A stretch of DNA of 64,000 bases from Flavimobilis marinus (GCF_900113055.1 NZ_FONZ01000002.1:732484-796483); one strand, 5' to 3'; counted from the first letter of the stretch, positions 46,701 through 56,963 are shown. Notes: generated by a model from the sequence alone, not told the origin. Numbers and translations: made by a program.

Positions 46701-47270
46701 GCCGAGGCCACGGTCTCCCTGCGCGCCACCGCGCCACGGGTGACCAAGCAGCCTAGGTCGGTCACCGCGAAGAAGGGCCGCACGGTCACCCTGCGCGCGG
46801 CCGCGTCCGGTGAGCCGAGGCCTACCGTGCGGTGGCAGAAGCGCCGCGCTGGATCCTCGACGTGGCACACCGTGCGGGGCGCCACGAGGTTGACCCTGAA
46901 GGTCAAGGTGCGCAGCACCACGATCGTCTACCGGGCCGTCTTCACCAACGCGGCGGGCAAGGCCGTCACCCGTTCCGCAGTCGTGCGCCACGGCGTCAAG
47001 CCGCGCATCGTGTCCCAGCCGCGGTCGGTGACGACCAGGTCGCGGGACTCGGTGCGGTTCTCCGTCAAGGCGACCGGCACCCCGCGGCCCACGGTGCAGT
47101 GGTACCAGCGCGCCGCGGGATCCCAGCGCTGGACCGCCGTCAAGCGCGGCACCGGTCGCACCCTGACGGTGAAGGCACCGAAGCGCGGCAGCAAGGTCGC
47201 GTTCAAGGCCATCGTCAAGAACAGCGCAGGCAGGGCGGTCACCAGGACCGCGATCCTCCGCGTGCGCTGA
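43758..47270 (+). CDS. Secreted modular endo-1,4-beta-xylanase (GH10 with CBMs and Ig-like repeats)
   Basis: The 1170-residue exported enzyme begins at ATG 43758 (AAAGGAG 7 bp upstream). Order: signal peptide (about 1-35); CBM4_9/CBM22-like domain (about 57-195); GH10 catalytic domain (about 200-550) with acid/base E362 in VVNEV and nucleophile E474 in SELDVG; CBM9-like module 1 (about 560-690, less conserved, keeps SWNDKSN); CBM9 module 2 (about 692-880). A PG/PD linker and three Ig-like repeats (about 903-1170) follow. The repeats share TVTL and VYRAVFTN patterns and are markedly basic, which may aid wall or polymer attachment. It should cut xylan backbones. A hairpin terminator follows. 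Confidence 0.95.
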   Translation: MRRPRLLTRLGVGAVVAALSAATVGIPAAAAGEASASRSTGGIATGVLAAEALEITALTTGFEDGLGAWGPRGTESAPVVTLSDVARTGASAASVAARGDTWHGLGTSVADVFLPATTYELSAWVRLAPGESATDVRLSVQRTVEGADDAYDTVATATGVTPDVWVQVTGTYQALTGSQLLYLETASGTASFLVDDVTVTQTAAPGVQDDIPSLKDVVPWPFGVAIDERETTGASSQLVTKHFGQFTPENQMKPEAIQPTEGEFTFAAADALMDFAVDNDLRVYGHTLVWHSQTPDWFFEKTVTDAEGVETAVPLSTSAEDQAVLRARMRTHIETVAEHFRTTYGEYGTAGNPIVGFDVVNEVIAESEPDGLRRSEWFRVLGPGYIAEAFEIASEAFNGGDPEGPVALFINDYNTELPAKREAMFSVVEDLLAAGAPVDGVGHQLHVSLAQPIGQIKETLDRFAPLGLLQNVSELDVGIDGTITQEKLVEQGYYYADLFDVLRDYDLSSVTVWGPTDTRSWRSEGSPLLFDGQLQAKPAYWGIVDRAQLPTLTLRTNAPEAEAPDATQWALLPDTSISGETGFQLRWSGSTLVTRVTVADATDDGAYDVVTLFGPGGAKSVTRADATDTSADGYEVLVSLPLDTAGEVGAMVPFDVRVADHSGDVRSWNDKSNTQEESGSLGVVTLVEPVSVVAAPAATTAPVIDGDVDAVWDGVPTLTTDRQIEGTDGARATVRVLWHGDRLDVLAEVADPRLDATSSNAWEQDSVEIFVDPVNAKAGPFNPADGQYRVNYLGVESISGDLATIGERLTSAAKVIDGGYVVEASIALGRTAQVGDLVGLELQVNDAADGARTAVRSWADPTGRSYQSTSRWGVATLATAPDPGPVDPGPVDPDPEDPKPVAPVVTTQPVSVTGALGRTVTLVAAATGEPAPAVQWEKRRATSTRWFPVRGATTPTLRIDVRTTPIVYRAVFTNKAGSAATAEATVSLRATAPRVTKQPRSVTAKKGRTVTLRAAASGEPRPTVRWQKRRAGSSTWHTVRGATRLTLKVKVRSTTIVYRAVFTNAAGKAVTRSAVVRHGVKPRIVSQPRSVTTRSRDSVRFSVKATGTPRPTVQWYQRAAGSQRWTAVKRGTGRTLTVKAPKRGSKVAFKAIVKNSAGRAVTRTAILRVR

Positions 47271-47281
47271 CCCCCGAGCAG

Positions 47282-47325
47282 CCGAGGACCCCGGGTCACC
47301 TCCCACCCCGACCCGGGGTCCTCGG
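47282..47325. terminator. Terminator after the xylanase gene
   Basis: A perfect 16-bp stem, CCGAGGACCCCGGGTC with its complement (47310-47325), and a 12-nt loop starts 12 bp after the xylanase stop. No T-tract. It can act in both directions. Confidence 0.7.
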
Positions 47326-47335
47326 CCCTACTGTG

Positions 47336-47370
47336 CTGGAGGCGCGTCGCCGCTGGCGGCGCGCCTCCAG
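47336..47370 (-). terminator. Terminator after ilvE
   Basis: CTGGAGGCGCG pairs perfectly with CGCGCCTCCAG (11 bp, 13-nt loop) 22 bp beyond the ilvE stop on the minus strand, back to back with the xylanase terminator. Confidence 0.6.
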
Positions 47371-47391
47371 CCGCGTCCGGCGCCCGGTCGC

Positions 47392-48504
47392 TCAGACCAG
47401 CCGGCGCAGCCAGCCGTGCGTGTCGGGACGCCGCCCGTACTGGATGTCGGTGAGCTCGTCGCGCACCGACATCGTCAGCTCGCCCGCGGTGCCGTCAGCA
47501 ACCGTGAGGTCGAAGTCGTCGCTCGCGAGGCGTCCGATCGGCGTGATGACCGCCGCGGTCCCGCACGCGAAGACCTCCCGCACCGTGCCGTCCTCAAGCC
47601 CCGCACGGAGCTCCCCGAGGGTGATGGCCTGTTCGGTGACCGCCACGCCGCGGTCGGCCAGCAGCTGGAGGATCGACGAGCGCGTGATCCCCTCGAGGAT
47701 CGATCCCGTGAGGACCGGGGTCGAGACGGACCCGTCCGCGTGCACGACGAAGATGTTCATTCCCCCGAGCTCCTCGAGCGTCGTGCCGGTCGCGGCATCG
47801 AGGAACGCGACCTGCTCGCACCCACGGGCGAACGCCTCCTGCTGCGGCAGCAGGCTCGCGGCGTAGTTGCCGCCGCACTTGGCCGCGCCCGTACCACCGG
47901 GACCGGCCCGGTTGAAGTCGCGGGAGACCCAGATCGAGACCGGGTGCACGCCCTGAGCGAAGTAGGGGCCGACCGGCGAGGCGATCGTGATGAACTCCGC
48001 CTCAGCCGACGGCCGCACGCCGAGGAACGTCTCCGAGGCGTACATGAAGGGGCGCAGGTACAGGCTCGTGTCGGGCGCGGAGGGCACCCACGCCTCGTCG
48101 GTGCGCACGAGCGCCTCGATCGCCCCGAGGAAGTCCGCCTCGGCCAGCTCCGGCAGGGCGAGCCGACGCGCCGACGCCGCGAACCGGGCGGCGTTCGCCT
48201 CGGGCCGGAACGTCCACACCGAACCGTCGGCGTGGCGGTAGGCCTTCATGCCCTCGAAGATCTCCTGGGCGTAGTGCAGCACCGCGGTCGCCGGGTCGAG
48301 CTGTAGCGGACCGTAGCGCTCGACGCGCCGGTCCGTCCACCCGCCCTCCGCCGTCCACGTGACGCGCGCCATGTGGTCGGTGAACACCGTGCCGAAGCGC
48401 GGTGCAGCGAGCGCGGCCTCACGCTCGGCGTCCGAGCGCGGGGTGTCGGTGAGCCGGACGTCGAAGGTCGCGGCGTCGTCGGACGGAAGGGTGGTGCTGT
48501 GCAT
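47392..48504 (-). CDS. ilvE: Branched-chain amino acid aminotransferase
   Basis: The 370-residue fold-IV PLP enzyme (BCAT type II) makes Leu, Ile and Val from their 2-oxo acids. LHYAQEIFEGMKAYR (about 77-91), the YLRPFMYAS loop, the PLP lysine in GAAKCGGNYAASL (about 205-217), and EELGGMNIF are all typical. It starts at ATG 48504, 80 bp after the leuB stop, in the same direction; the two may be co-transcribed. Confidence 0.97.
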   Translation of the reverse strand: MHSTTLPSDDAATFDVRLTDTPRSDAEREAALAAPRFGTVFTDHMARVTWTAEGGWTDRRVERYGPLQLDPATAVLHYAQEIFEGMKAYRHADGSVWTFRPEANAARFAASARRLALPELAEADFLGAIEALVRTDEAWVPSAPDTSLYLRPFMYASETFLGVRPSAEAEFITIASPVGPYFAQGVHPVSIWVSRDFNRAGPGGTGAAKCGGNYAASLLPQQEAFARGCEQVAFLDAATGTTLEELGGMNIFVVHADGSVSTPVLTGSILEGITRSSILQLLADRGVAVTEQAITLGELRAGLEDGTVREVFACGTAAVITPIGRLASDDFDLTVADGTAGELTMSVRDELTDIQYGRRPDTHGWLRRLV

Positions 48505-48584
48505 GTCACGGGCCTTTCACCTGGCGGCCGGTGCCGCCTCGAGGGGGACGTTACTCGGTGAGGACGGCCGAGGCAGCAACAGGG

Positions 48585-49628
48585 TCAGCCGCGCACCCGC
48601 GCGGCGAGCTCCGTGCCCACCTCGGCCGTCGACCGTACTCGGTCCCCCCGTTCGGCCAGGTCGGCCGCGACCGCGGCCTCGACCGCGGCGGACTCGGCGT
48701 CATAGCCCAGGTGCGCCAGCATCATCGCGACGGACAGGACGGTTGCCGTCGGGTCCGCCTTGCCCTGCCCGGCGATGTCGGGCGCCGAGCCGTGGACCGG
48801 CTCGAACATCGACGGCGCCGTGCGGTCGGGGTTGATGTTGGCCGAAGCAGCCAGGCCGATGCCACCCGTGATCGCCGCCGCCTGGTCGGTGAGGATGTCC
48901 CCGAACAGGTTGTCCGTGACGATCACGTCGAACCGCGACGGGTTGGTGGTGAGGAAGATGGTGGCGGCGTCGACGTGCAGGTAGTCGGTCGTGACGTCCG
49001 GGAAGTCTGCGTTGACGGCCTCGACGGTGCGGCGCCACAGGTGACCGGCGTGCACGAGGACGTTGTGCTTGTGCACGAGCGTCAGGTGCTGGCGCGGGCG
49101 GGCCTGGGCGCGGGCGAAGGCGTCGCGCACGACGCGCTCGACGCCGAACGCGGTGTTGACGCTGACCTCGTTGGCGACCTCGTGCGGCGTCCCCGTGCGG
49201 ATGGAGCCGCCGTTGCCGACGTACGGCCCCTCGGTGCCCTCGCGGACGACGACGAAGTCGATCTCCCCCGGGTTGGCCAGGGGCGAGGTGACGCCCGGGT
49301 ACAGCTTGCCCGGGCGCAGGTTCACGTAGTGGTCGAGCGCGAAGCGGAGCTTGAGCAGCAGGCCACGCTCCAGCACGCCCGAGGGGACGCTGGGGTCACC
49401 GATCGCGCCGAGCAGGATGGCGTCGTGCGTGCGGATCGCCTCGAGGTCGGCGTCGGTCAGGGTGTCGCCGGTCGCGTGCCAGCGCTGCGCGCCGAGGTCG
49501 TAGGACGTCGGCGCGACGGCGACGTCGGAGCCCGCGACGGCGGCCTCGAGGACCTTGAGGCCCTGCTCGACGACCTCGATGCCGATGCCGTCGCCCGCGA
49601 CGACTGCCAGGTTGATGGTGCGCGTCAT
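48585..49628 (-). CDS. leuB: 3-isopropylmalate dehydrogenase
   Basis: The 347-residue NAD-dependent beta-decarboxylating dehydrogenase has the shorter actinobacterial form. [11 protein letters not shown] opens the protein, [13 protein letters not shown] is the substrate segment, and the metal-binding aspartates lie in [20 protein letters not shown], followed by the C-terminal [12 protein letters not shown]. It gives 2-oxoisocaproate for IlvE, encoded just downstream. It starts at ATG 49628. The leucine genes are split between here and leuCD at 5.5 kb. Confidence 0.97.
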   Translation of the reverse strand: MTRTINLAVVAGDGIGIEVVEQGLKVLEAAVAGSDVAVAPTSYDLGAQRWHATGDTLTDADLEAIRTHDAILLGAIGDPSVPSGVLERGLLLKLRFALDHYVNLRPGKLYPGVTSPLANPGEIDFVVVREGTEGPYVGNGGSIRTGTPHEVANEVSVNTAFGVERVVRDAFARAQARPRQHLTLVHKHNVLVHAGHLWRRTVEAVNADFPDVTTDYLHVDAATIFLTTNPSRFDVIVTDNLFGDILTDQAAAITGGIGLAASANINPDRTAPSMFEPVHGSAPDIAGQGKADPTATVLSVAMMLAHLGYDAESAAVEAAVAADLAERGDRVRSTAEVGTELAARVRG

Positions 49629-49670
49629 GCGACGAGGATAGCCACGCGTCTTAGGGACCGGACCTGCGTC

Positions 49671-50303
49671 TCAGGCATTGGTCGTCGCCGTGGCCACCGG
49701 CTGGCGCAGGATCGTCCGGAGCCGCTCCGGCGCCGTCCGGCGTGGGTCGCTGAGGTAGATCTCGTGGTGCCGGCCCGTCGGTCGCAGGCCCTCGGACGGG
49801 AGGACCTCGTCGTGCAGCCGCGCCAGCACCGGCCCCTCGTCGTCGTAGGGCCCGACGTGCAGCGTCTGCACGCACCTGCCCTCGGCGAGGCGCTGCAGCC
49901 GCAGGTCGCCCAGCCGCCGCGGGGGGTCGCTCTTGGCCGCCACCTGGGCCACGGCCCGGGCGAGCATGGCGTCGTCCACCCAGTCGGGCGTCATGATCAG
50001 CAGCGTCCAGCTCCACCGTGACTTGTCCCGGGCGACGGTGAACGCGTCCATGTCGTCCGCCCACCACAGCCCTTCGAGCGGCATGACGACGTAGTCGCCC
50101 CCGAGCTCCCGCCGGCTCGCGAACTTGAGGCTGTAGGCGACGGGATAGAGCGCGGCGAGCGCCCCCGCGTACTGCTCCGACGTGTTCGGGTCTCCGTGCC
50201 CGTCGATGGCGAGGTACTGCAGCGGCGGGACGTCGAGCAGGCGCACCTCACCGGCGCGCGCCCGGTAGGCGTCGAGCTTCTTGAAGTCGACCTTCTCGGC
50301 CAT
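49671..50303 (-). CDS. GyrI-like small-molecule-binding domain protein
   Basis: The 210-residue protein (ATG 50303) is a stand-alone GyrI-like/SOUL-type effector-binding domain. Its pattern is DGHGDPNTSEQYAGALAALYPVAYSLKF (about 37-64), where a Tyr-rich pocket forms, followed by the internal repeat ending VGPYDDEGPVLARLHDEVLP. Such proteins bind or hydrolyse cyclic-peptide-like or cationic compounds. It has no DNA-binding domain. It lies between leuB and mhuD, divergent from the latter. Confidence 0.85.
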   Translation of the reverse strand: MAEKVDFKKLDAYRARAGEVRLLDVPPLQYLAIDGHGDPNTSEQYAGALAALYPVAYSLKFASRRELGGDYVVMPLEGLWWADDMDAFTVARDKSRWSWTLLIMTPDWVDDAMLARAVAQVAAKSDPPRRLGDLRLQRLAEGRCVQTLHVGPYDDEGPVLARLHDEVLPSEGLRPTGRHHEIYLSDPRRTAPERLRTILRQPVATATTNA

Positions 50304-50340
50304 GGGGTGCCTGCGCTCCGCTCGGTGGGATGCTGAAGCC

Positions 50341-50655
50341 ATGAGCATCGTCAAGATCAACGCTATCGATGTCCCCGAGGGTGCGGGGCCCGAGCTCGAG
50401 CGCCGGTTCGCCGCCCGGCGGGCCTCCGTGGAGGCCTCCCCCGGATTCCTCGGGTTCGAGTTGCTGCGGCCCGTCGCCGGCGAGAGCCGGTACTTCGTGT
50501 ACACGCGCTGGGAGACGCAGTCCGACTTCGAGGCGTGGGCCGAGGGCCCCGCACGCTCCTCGCACGGCCACGGCGAGGCCGACCGCCCCCGGCCCGTCGC
50601 CTCCGGCTCCGCGCTGCTCGAGTTCGAGGTCGTCGACCTCGACGGGGTCTCCTGA
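50341..50655 (+). CDS. mhuD: MhuD-type haem-degrading monooxygenase
   Basis: The 104-residue ABM-fold protein is strikingly like mycobacterial MhuD. The catalytic Asn7, Arg22, Trp66 and His75 named in the literature are at the same numbers here, within the IsdG-like segments VKINAIDV, PGFLGFELLRP and FEAWAEGP. It should oxidise haem to release iron (mycobilin-type products are known for MhuD). It starts at ATG 50341 and is directly followed by a META-domain lipoprotein gene 2 bp later. No haem-uptake gene is nearby. Confidence 0.92.
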   Translation: MSIVKINAIDVPEGAGPELERRFAARRASVEASPGFLGFELLRPVAGESRYFVYTRWETQSDFEAWAEGPARSSHGHGEADRPRPVASGSALLEFEVVDLDGVS

Positions 50656-50657
50656 CC

Positions 50658-51158
50658 ATGCGGCGCAGCCTCGCCGTCCTCGCCCTGCTCACCGGCACGG
50701 CCGCGCTGCTCGCCGCCTGCGCCACACCGGCGGGACCAGCCACGAGTTCGCCGACACCATCCACTCCCGTCACACCCACGTCCCCGCCCACGTCCCCGAC
50801 GCCCGACGGCGCGCTCGAGCCAGACGACGTCGTCGGCGTCCGGTGGGAACCCGCACCTGAGTGGCTGACCGCGGCAGCCGCGGACACGGGGATGGGCAAC
50901 CCGCAGACACCGTTCGTGCAGCTGCAGGAGGACGGGACGCTCGAGGGGTCGGACGGGTGCAACGGCACCCGGGGCACGTGGGAGCTGACCGAGGGGCGCT
51001 TGGCGATCGAGCTGGGCCCGAGCACCCGCATGGCGTGCGCCGGCCCGGCGGTTCCGACACTCCTCGCCAGCGCTCGTGAGGTCGCCCGCGACGGCGACGC
51101 GCTGGTACTGACGCTCGACGACGGCTCCGAGGGCCGCCTCGTGCCCTCGGCCGACTGA
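50658..51158 (+). CDS. META-domain lipoprotein
   Basis: The 166-residue product starts at ATG 50658, 2 bp after the mhuD stop, so the two are co-transcribed. Signal peptide with lipobox LLAAC (about 17-21), a Pro/Thr/Ser-rich linker, then a META/HslJ-like beta domain with the hallmark GSDGCNGTRGTWEL (about 96-109) and a paired late cysteine (MACAGPA). META domains occur in secreted or envelope stress proteins of unknown mechanism. Co-transcription with mhuD might link it to haem or iron handling. Confidence 0.85.
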   Translation: MRRSLAVLALLTGTAALLAACATPAGPATSSPTPSTPVTPTSPPTSPTPDGALEPDDVVGVRWEPAPEWLTAAAADTGMGNPQTPFVQLQEDGTLEGSDGCNGTRGTWELTEGRLAIELGPSTRMACAGPAVPTLLASAREVARDGDALVLTLDDGSEGRLVPSAD

Positions 51159-51190
51159 CCGACTGCTCGGCCACCGGCCGCACCGACGCC

Positions 51191-51224
51191 GCAGGGCCGG
51201 GACCCCGTGGGATCCCGGCCCTGC
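51191..51224. terminator. Bidirectional terminator between the META lipoprotein gene and ilvC
   Basis: GCAGGGCCGGGA pairs with TCCCGGCCCTGC (12-bp stem, 10-nt loop) in the gap between the convergent lipoprotein gene and ilvC. No T-tract. Confidence 0.55.
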
Positions 51225-51243
51225 GCCGGTCAGTCAGTCAGGC

Positions 51244-52885
<1,642 letters not shown>

Positions 52886-52904
52886 GATCGGCTGCCTTCC
52901 TCGG

Positions 52905-54800
52905 TCACTCTTCGCGGTCCCACGCGGGCGAGATGCCGCGTGCGTACTCGATCTCGTCGTTGCTCACGCCCGCGGCGACCATCGGCCACACCATGGCGTC
53001 GCGCGAGACGTGGAAATCGATGACGACCGGCTGGTCGTTGATCGACTGGGCGCGCTTGATCGCGGCATCGACCTCGTTCGCGTGCTCCACGCGGATCCCC
53101 ACGCAGCCGTAGGCGTCCGCGAGCTTCACGAAGTCCGGGATGCGCCGGGTGCCGTGCCCGGTGTGCAGGTCGGTGTTGGAGTAGCGCGACTCGTAGAAGA
53201 GCGTCTGCCACTGCCGCACCATGCCCAGCGAGGAGTTGTTGATCAGCGCGACCTTGATCGGGATGTCGTTGATCGCGCAGGTCGCGAGCTCCTGGTTGGT
53301 CATCTGGAAGCAGCCGTCGCCGTCGATCGACCAGACCTCGCGGTCCGGTGCGCCGACCTTCGCTCCCATGGCGGCGGGCACCGAGTAGCCCATGGTGCCG
53401 AGGCCGCCGGAGTTCAGCCACGAGTCGGGGCGTTCGTACCGGATGAACTGCGCGGCCCACATCTGGTGCTGGCCCACGCCCGCGGCGTAGATCGCGTCCG
53501 GGCCAGCGAGCTCGCCGAGGCGCTGGATGACGCCCTGCGGCGCGAGGTGGCCGTCGTCCGTGTGCGTGTAGCCCAGCGGGTAGGTCTCGCGCCAGTCGTC
53601 GATCGTGGCCCACCACGCGGCGAGGTCAGGCTTGCCCTGGCGGGCGTGCTCGTCAGCGAGCGCGGGCACGAGCTCCGCGATGGTCTCGCGCAGGTCGCCG
53701 ACGATCGGGACGTCCGTGCGCTTGTTCTTGCCGATCTCGGCCGGGTCGATGTCGGCGTGCACGATCGCCGCGCCGGGCGCGAACGAGGACAGCTTGCCGG
53801 TCACGCGGTCGTCGAACCGGGCGCCGAGCGAGACCACGAGGTCCGCCCGCTGCAGGGCCGCGACCGCGGGGACGGTGCCGTGCATGCCGGGCATGCCGAG
53901 GTTCTGCGGGTGCGAGTCGGGGACCGCGCCGCGGGCCATGAGCGTCGTCACCACGGCGGCGCCCGAGAGGTCGACGAGCCGACGCAGCTCGGCGGACGCG
54001 CCCGAGCGCACCGCTCCCCCGCCGACGTACAGGACGGGGCGACGCGCGGACGCGAGCAGCTTGGCCGCCTCACGGATCTGCTTGCTGTGGGGCTTGGTCA
54101 CCGGGTGGTAGCCGGGCAGGTTCATCTGCTGCGGCCACGAGAACGTGGTGCGCGACTGCAGCGCGGACTTCGCGATGTCGACGAGCACGGGACCGGGGCG
54201 ACCGGTCGAGGCGATGTGGAAGGCCTCGGCGATCACGCGCGGGATCTCCGCCGGGTCGGTCACGAGGAAGTTGTGCTTGGACACGGGCATCGTGATGCCG
54301 ACGATGTCGGCCTCCTGGAACGCGTCCGTACCGATCGACGCGGCGCCGACCTGCCCGGTGATCGCGACCATCGGGACCGAGTCCATGTTCGCGTCGGCGA
54401 TCGGGGTGACCAGGTTGGTCGCGCCCGGGCCCGACGTCGCCATGCACACCCCGACGCGGCCGGTCGCGTAGGCGTAGCCCGACGCCGCGTGACCCGCGCC
54501 CTGCTCGTGCCGGACGAGGATGTGACGCAGGCGCGTCGAGTCCATCAGCGGGTCGTAGGCGGGCAGGATCGCGCCGCCCGGGATGCCGAAGACCGTGTCG
54601 ACCCCCGCCTCCTCGAGCGAGCGGACGAGCGACTGTGCGCCCGTGACGTCCTCCGCGGCGACCGACACCGGCTGGCGCGGCGCGCTGCGCGGCCGGACCT
54701 GGGCGCGGGCGGGGGGCGGCGTCGGGACCGGCGCGGCGCTCGGGCGCGCGGCGTCGGCGGGCGTGGTCGCTGGTGCGGAACCTGCGGGGTCGGAACCCAT
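52905..54800 (-). CDS. ilvB: Acetolactate synthase, catalytic subunit
   Basis: The 631-residue TPP/FAD enzyme condenses pyruvate or 2-oxobutyrate with pyruvate. [15 protein letters not shown] and [15 protein letters not shown] (the latter holding the catalytic Glu) lie near the start of the conserved region. The TPP-Mg motif is [19 protein letters not shown] with NNSSLGM. ATG 54800 is preferred (AGGGAG 6 bp upstream), giving a disordered Ala/Pro-rich extension of about 50 residues before the conserved domain. A leader peptide and attenuator lie directly upstream. Confidence 0.97.
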   Translation of the reverse strand: MGSDPAGSAPATTPADAARPSAAPVPTPPPARAQVRPRSAPRQPVSVAAEDVTGAQSLVRSLEEAGVDTVFGIPGGAILPAYDPLMDSTRLRHILVRHEQGAGHAASGYAYATGRVGVCMATSGPGATNLVTPIADANMDSVPMVAITGQVGAASIGTDAFQEADIVGITMPVSKHNFLVTDPAEIPRVIAEAFHIASTGRPGPVLVDIAKSALQSRTTFSWPQQMNLPGYHPVTKPHSKQIREAAKLLASARRPVLYVGGGAVRSGASAELRRLVDLSGAAVVTTLMARGAVPDSHPQNLGMPGMHGTVPAVAALQRADLVVSLGARFDDRVTGKLSSFAPGAAIVHADIDPAEIGKNKRTDVPIVGDLRETIAELVPALADEHARQGKPDLAAWWATIDDWRETYPLGYTHTDDGHLAPQGVIQRLGELAGPDAIYAAGVGQHQMWAAQFIRYERPDSWLNSGGLGTMGYSVPAAMGAKVGAPDREVWSIDGDGCFQMTNQELATCAINDIPIKVALINNSSLGMVRQWQTLFYESRYSNTDLHTGHGTRRIPDFVKLADAYGCVGIRVEHANEVDAAIKRAQSINDQPVVIDFHVSRDAMVWPMVAAGVSNDEIEYARGISPAWDREE

Positions 54801-54921
54801 GGGTACTCCCTGGTGCTGAGACGGCGGTGCTGGCTGGCCTCGCGTCGGTTGGACGCCCGGCCGGTGTCTCACGGTTGGTGAGCGGTGCTCGGTGGTGCTG
54901 CGGTGTGCGGTGCTGCGGCAT

Positions 54922-54960
54922 AAAAAAACCCCTCGAACCCGGGTAGGGCTGGACGAGGGG
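54922..54960 (-). terminator. ilvB attenuator terminator
   Basis: On the minus strand CCCCTCG (54954-54960) pairs perfectly with CGAGGGG (54929-54935) and seven T follow. It lies between the leader peptide and the ilvB start, so it is a regulated terminator. The rest of 54801-55108 outside the attenuator and leader shows nothing else. Confidence 0.9.
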
Positions 54961-54962
54961 CA

Positions 54963-55004
54963 AGCGCGCGGTCTGACGTGGCCGATGGCCTCAGACTGCG
55001 CGCT
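54963..55004 (-). promoter_or_regulatory. Upstream hairpin of the ilvB attenuator
   Basis: AGCGCGC-A-GTCTG and CAGAC-C-GCGCGCT form a 12-pair stem with one A-C mismatch. It covers the last codons of the leader peptide and ends 2 bp before the terminator stem. A ribosome finishing the leader would break its 5' arm. Confidence 0.7.
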
Positions 55005-55032
55005 CGGTAACTACGAGGAGAATGTGGTGCAC
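54991..55032 (-). CDS. ilvB leader peptide
   Basis: The 13-codon frame starts at GTG 55032 (GGTGA a few bases upstream) and encodes [13 protein letters not shown], then TGA. It contains Ile, Leu-Leu and Val-Val in succession, exactly the three products of the pathway. The position and composition match a classical attenuator leader. It is not part of any larger gene; the ilvB start is 191 bp further on. Confidence 0.85.
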   Translation of the reverse strand: MHHILLVVTERAV

Positions 55033-55108
55033 GTCGTCACCATACGCCCGCCCCGGGTCGCGTGTCACATAGCGTCGTGGCGCGTCTCATGAGTCAAGAC
55101 GCGCCCGC

Positions 55109-56827
55109 TCACTCGAGGATGGCCCCACGACTCGCGGACTGCACGAGCTTGGCGTACTTCGCGAGCACGCCGCGGGTGTAGCGGGGCGGCAACGGGGCCC
55201 AGTCGCGCCGACGCGCTTCGAGCTCGGCCTCGTCCACCAGCAGGTCGAGGGTCGCGTGCTGGACGTCCAGCCGGATCTGGTCGCCGTCGCGGACCAGGGC
55301 GATCGGGCCGCCGTCGACGGCCTCGGGCGCGACGTGCCCGACGCACAGGCCGGTGGTGCCGCCCGAGAACCGCCCGTCCGTCAGCAGCAGGACGTCCTTG
55401 CCGAGCCCGGCGCCCTTGATCGCTCCGGTGATGGCGAGCATCTCGCGCATGCCCGGCCCGCCCTTGGGCCCCTCGTACCGGATGACGACGACGTCGCCCG
55501 CCTGGATGGTCCCGTCCTCGAGGGCATCCATCGCCGCGCGCTCGCGCTCGAACACGCGCGCCGTACCGAGGAAGACGTCGGAGTCGAAGCCCGCGGACTT
55601 CACGACGGCGCCCTCGGGCGCGAGGCTGCCAGCGAGGATCGTGATGCCGCCCGTGCGGTGGATCGGGTTGTCGAGCGCCCGCAGGATCTTCCCGTCCGGG
55701 TCCGGCGGCGCAATGTCCGCGAGGTTCTCCGCGACCGTGCGGCCCGTGACCGTGAGGCAGTCACCGTGGAGCAGGCCCGCGTCGAGCAGCGCCTTCATCA
55801 CGACGGGCACCCCACCGATGCGGTCGACGTCGGCCATCACGTAGCGGCCGAACGGCTTGAGGTCGCCCAGGTGCGGGACCTTCGCGGCGACGCGAGCGAA
55901 GTCGGCGAGCTCGAGGTCGACCTCGGCCTCGTGCGCGATCGCCAGCAGGTGCAGGACGGCGTTGGTGGACCCGCCGAACGCCATCACGACGGCGATCGCG
56001 TTCTCGAGCGACTCCTTGGTGATGATCTGGCGCGCCGTGATGCCCTGGCGCAGGAGGTTCACGACGGCCTCGCCCGAGCGCTGCGCGAACACGTCGCGGC
56101 GCCGGTCGGCCGAGGGCGGGGCCGCGGAGCCAGGCAGGGACATGCCCATGGCCTCGGCCACCGACGCCATCGTGTTGGCGGTATACATGCCGCCGCACGC
56201 ACCCTCACCCGGGCAGATCGCGCGCTCGATCCGGCCGAGGTCCTCGGTGCTCATCAGCCCGCGTGAGCACGCCCCGACCGCCTCGAAGGCGTCGATGAGG
56301 GTGACGTCCTTCTCGGTCCCGTCCTCGAGCTTGACCCACCCGGGCATGATCGTGCCCGCGTACAGGAACACGGCGGCGAGGTCGAGGCGCGCGGCAGCCA
56401 TGAGCATGCCGGGCAGCGACTTGTCGCAGCCCGCCAGCAGGACCGACCCGTCGAGGCGCTCGGCCTGCATGACCGTCTCGACCGAGTCCGCGATCACGTC
56501 GCGGCTGACGAGGGAGAAGTGCATCCCCTCGTGGCCCATGGAGATCCCGTCGGACACGGAGATGGTGCCGAACTCGAGCGGGAAGCCGCCAGCCGCGTGC
56601 ACGCCGTTCTTCGCGGCCTTGGCGAGGCGGTCGAGCGACAGGTTGCACGGCGTGATCTCGTTCCACGAGCTCGCGACGCCGATCTGCGGCTTGGCGAAGT
56701 CCTCGTCCCCGAGCCCGACGGCGCGCAGCATCCCACGGGAGGCGGTCGCCTCGATCCCGTCGGTGACCTGCCGGCTGCGCGGCTTGATGTCGTGCTCAGG
56801 CTGGGGGGATCCATCGGTGGGGCGCAT
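55109..56827 (-). CDS. ilvD: Dihydroxy-acid dehydratase, short (572-residue) type
   Basis: The 572-residue enzyme dehydrates dihydroxy acids in Ile/Val/Leu synthesis. [14 protein letters not shown] carries a first cysteine, [12 protein letters not shown] a second and [14 protein letters not shown] a third, the three-cysteine pattern of [2Fe-2S] forms such as those of mycobacteria and cyanobacteria. [16 protein letters not shown] is near the C-terminus. It starts at ATG 56827, with an inverted repeat about 100 bp upstream. It lies beside a second, different ilvD; the pair are not recent duplicates. Confidence 0.95.
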   Translation of the reverse strand: MRPTDGSPQPEHDIKPRSRQVTDGIEATASRGMLRAVGLGDEDFAKPQIGVASSWNEITPCNLSLDRLAKAAKNGVHAAGGFPLEFGTISVSDGISMGHEGMHFSLVSRDVIADSVETVMQAERLDGSVLLAGCDKSLPGMLMAAARLDLAAVFLYAGTIMPGWVKLEDGTEKDVTLIDAFEAVGACSRGLMSTEDLGRIERAICPGEGACGGMYTANTMASVAEAMGMSLPGSAAPPSADRRRDVFAQRSGEAVVNLLRQGITARQIITKESLENAIAVVMAFGGSTNAVLHLLAIAHEAEVDLELADFARVAAKVPHLGDLKPFGRYVMADVDRIGGVPVVMKALLDAGLLHGDCLTVTGRTVAENLADIAPPDPDGKILRALDNPIHRTGGITILAGSLAPEGAVVKSAGFDSDVFLGTARVFERERAAMDALEDGTIQAGDVVVIRYEGPKGGPGMREMLAITGAIKGAGLGKDVLLLTDGRFSGGTTGLCVGHVAPEAVDGGPIALVRDGDQIRLDVQHATLDLLVDEAELEARRRDWAPLPPRYTRGVLAKYAKLVQSASRGAILE

Positions 56828-56924
56828 ACCCGAGTATGTCGTCGGCGGCGGCGATGGCGCCACCCCGGCCCCGGCCGTCACCGAGCGCTCTTCCCCCCTC
56901 ACCGACGCCAGCGTCGCCGAGGAT

Positions 56925-56963
56925 TGTGCGCTATCTGTCCCTCGGAGCAACAGATTGCGCACA
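56925..56963. promoter_or_regulatory. Long inverted repeat between the two ilvD genes
   Basis: TGTGCGCTATCTGT (56925-56938) pairs with 56950-56963 at 13 of 14 positions, with 11 nt between arms. It lies after the second ilvD and before the first. No U-tract follows, so it may be an operator for the downstream ilvD or a terminator for the upstream one. Confidence 0.55.

Noticed and set aside
46465..47270. Possible separate gene for the Ig-like repeats
   Set aside because: The frame is continuous with the xylanase and no start with ribosome site is seen; it is a C-terminal part of the same protein.
47282..47370. CRISPR-like pair of palindromes
   Set aside because: Two unrelated hairpins with no repeat-spacer periodicity; they are back-to-back terminators. 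No CRISPR array is seen anywhere in the window.
48531..50021. Open frame of 496 codons opposite leuB and the GyrI-like gene
   Set aside because: Antisense shadow of two conserved genes; no recognisable domain and no ribosome site.
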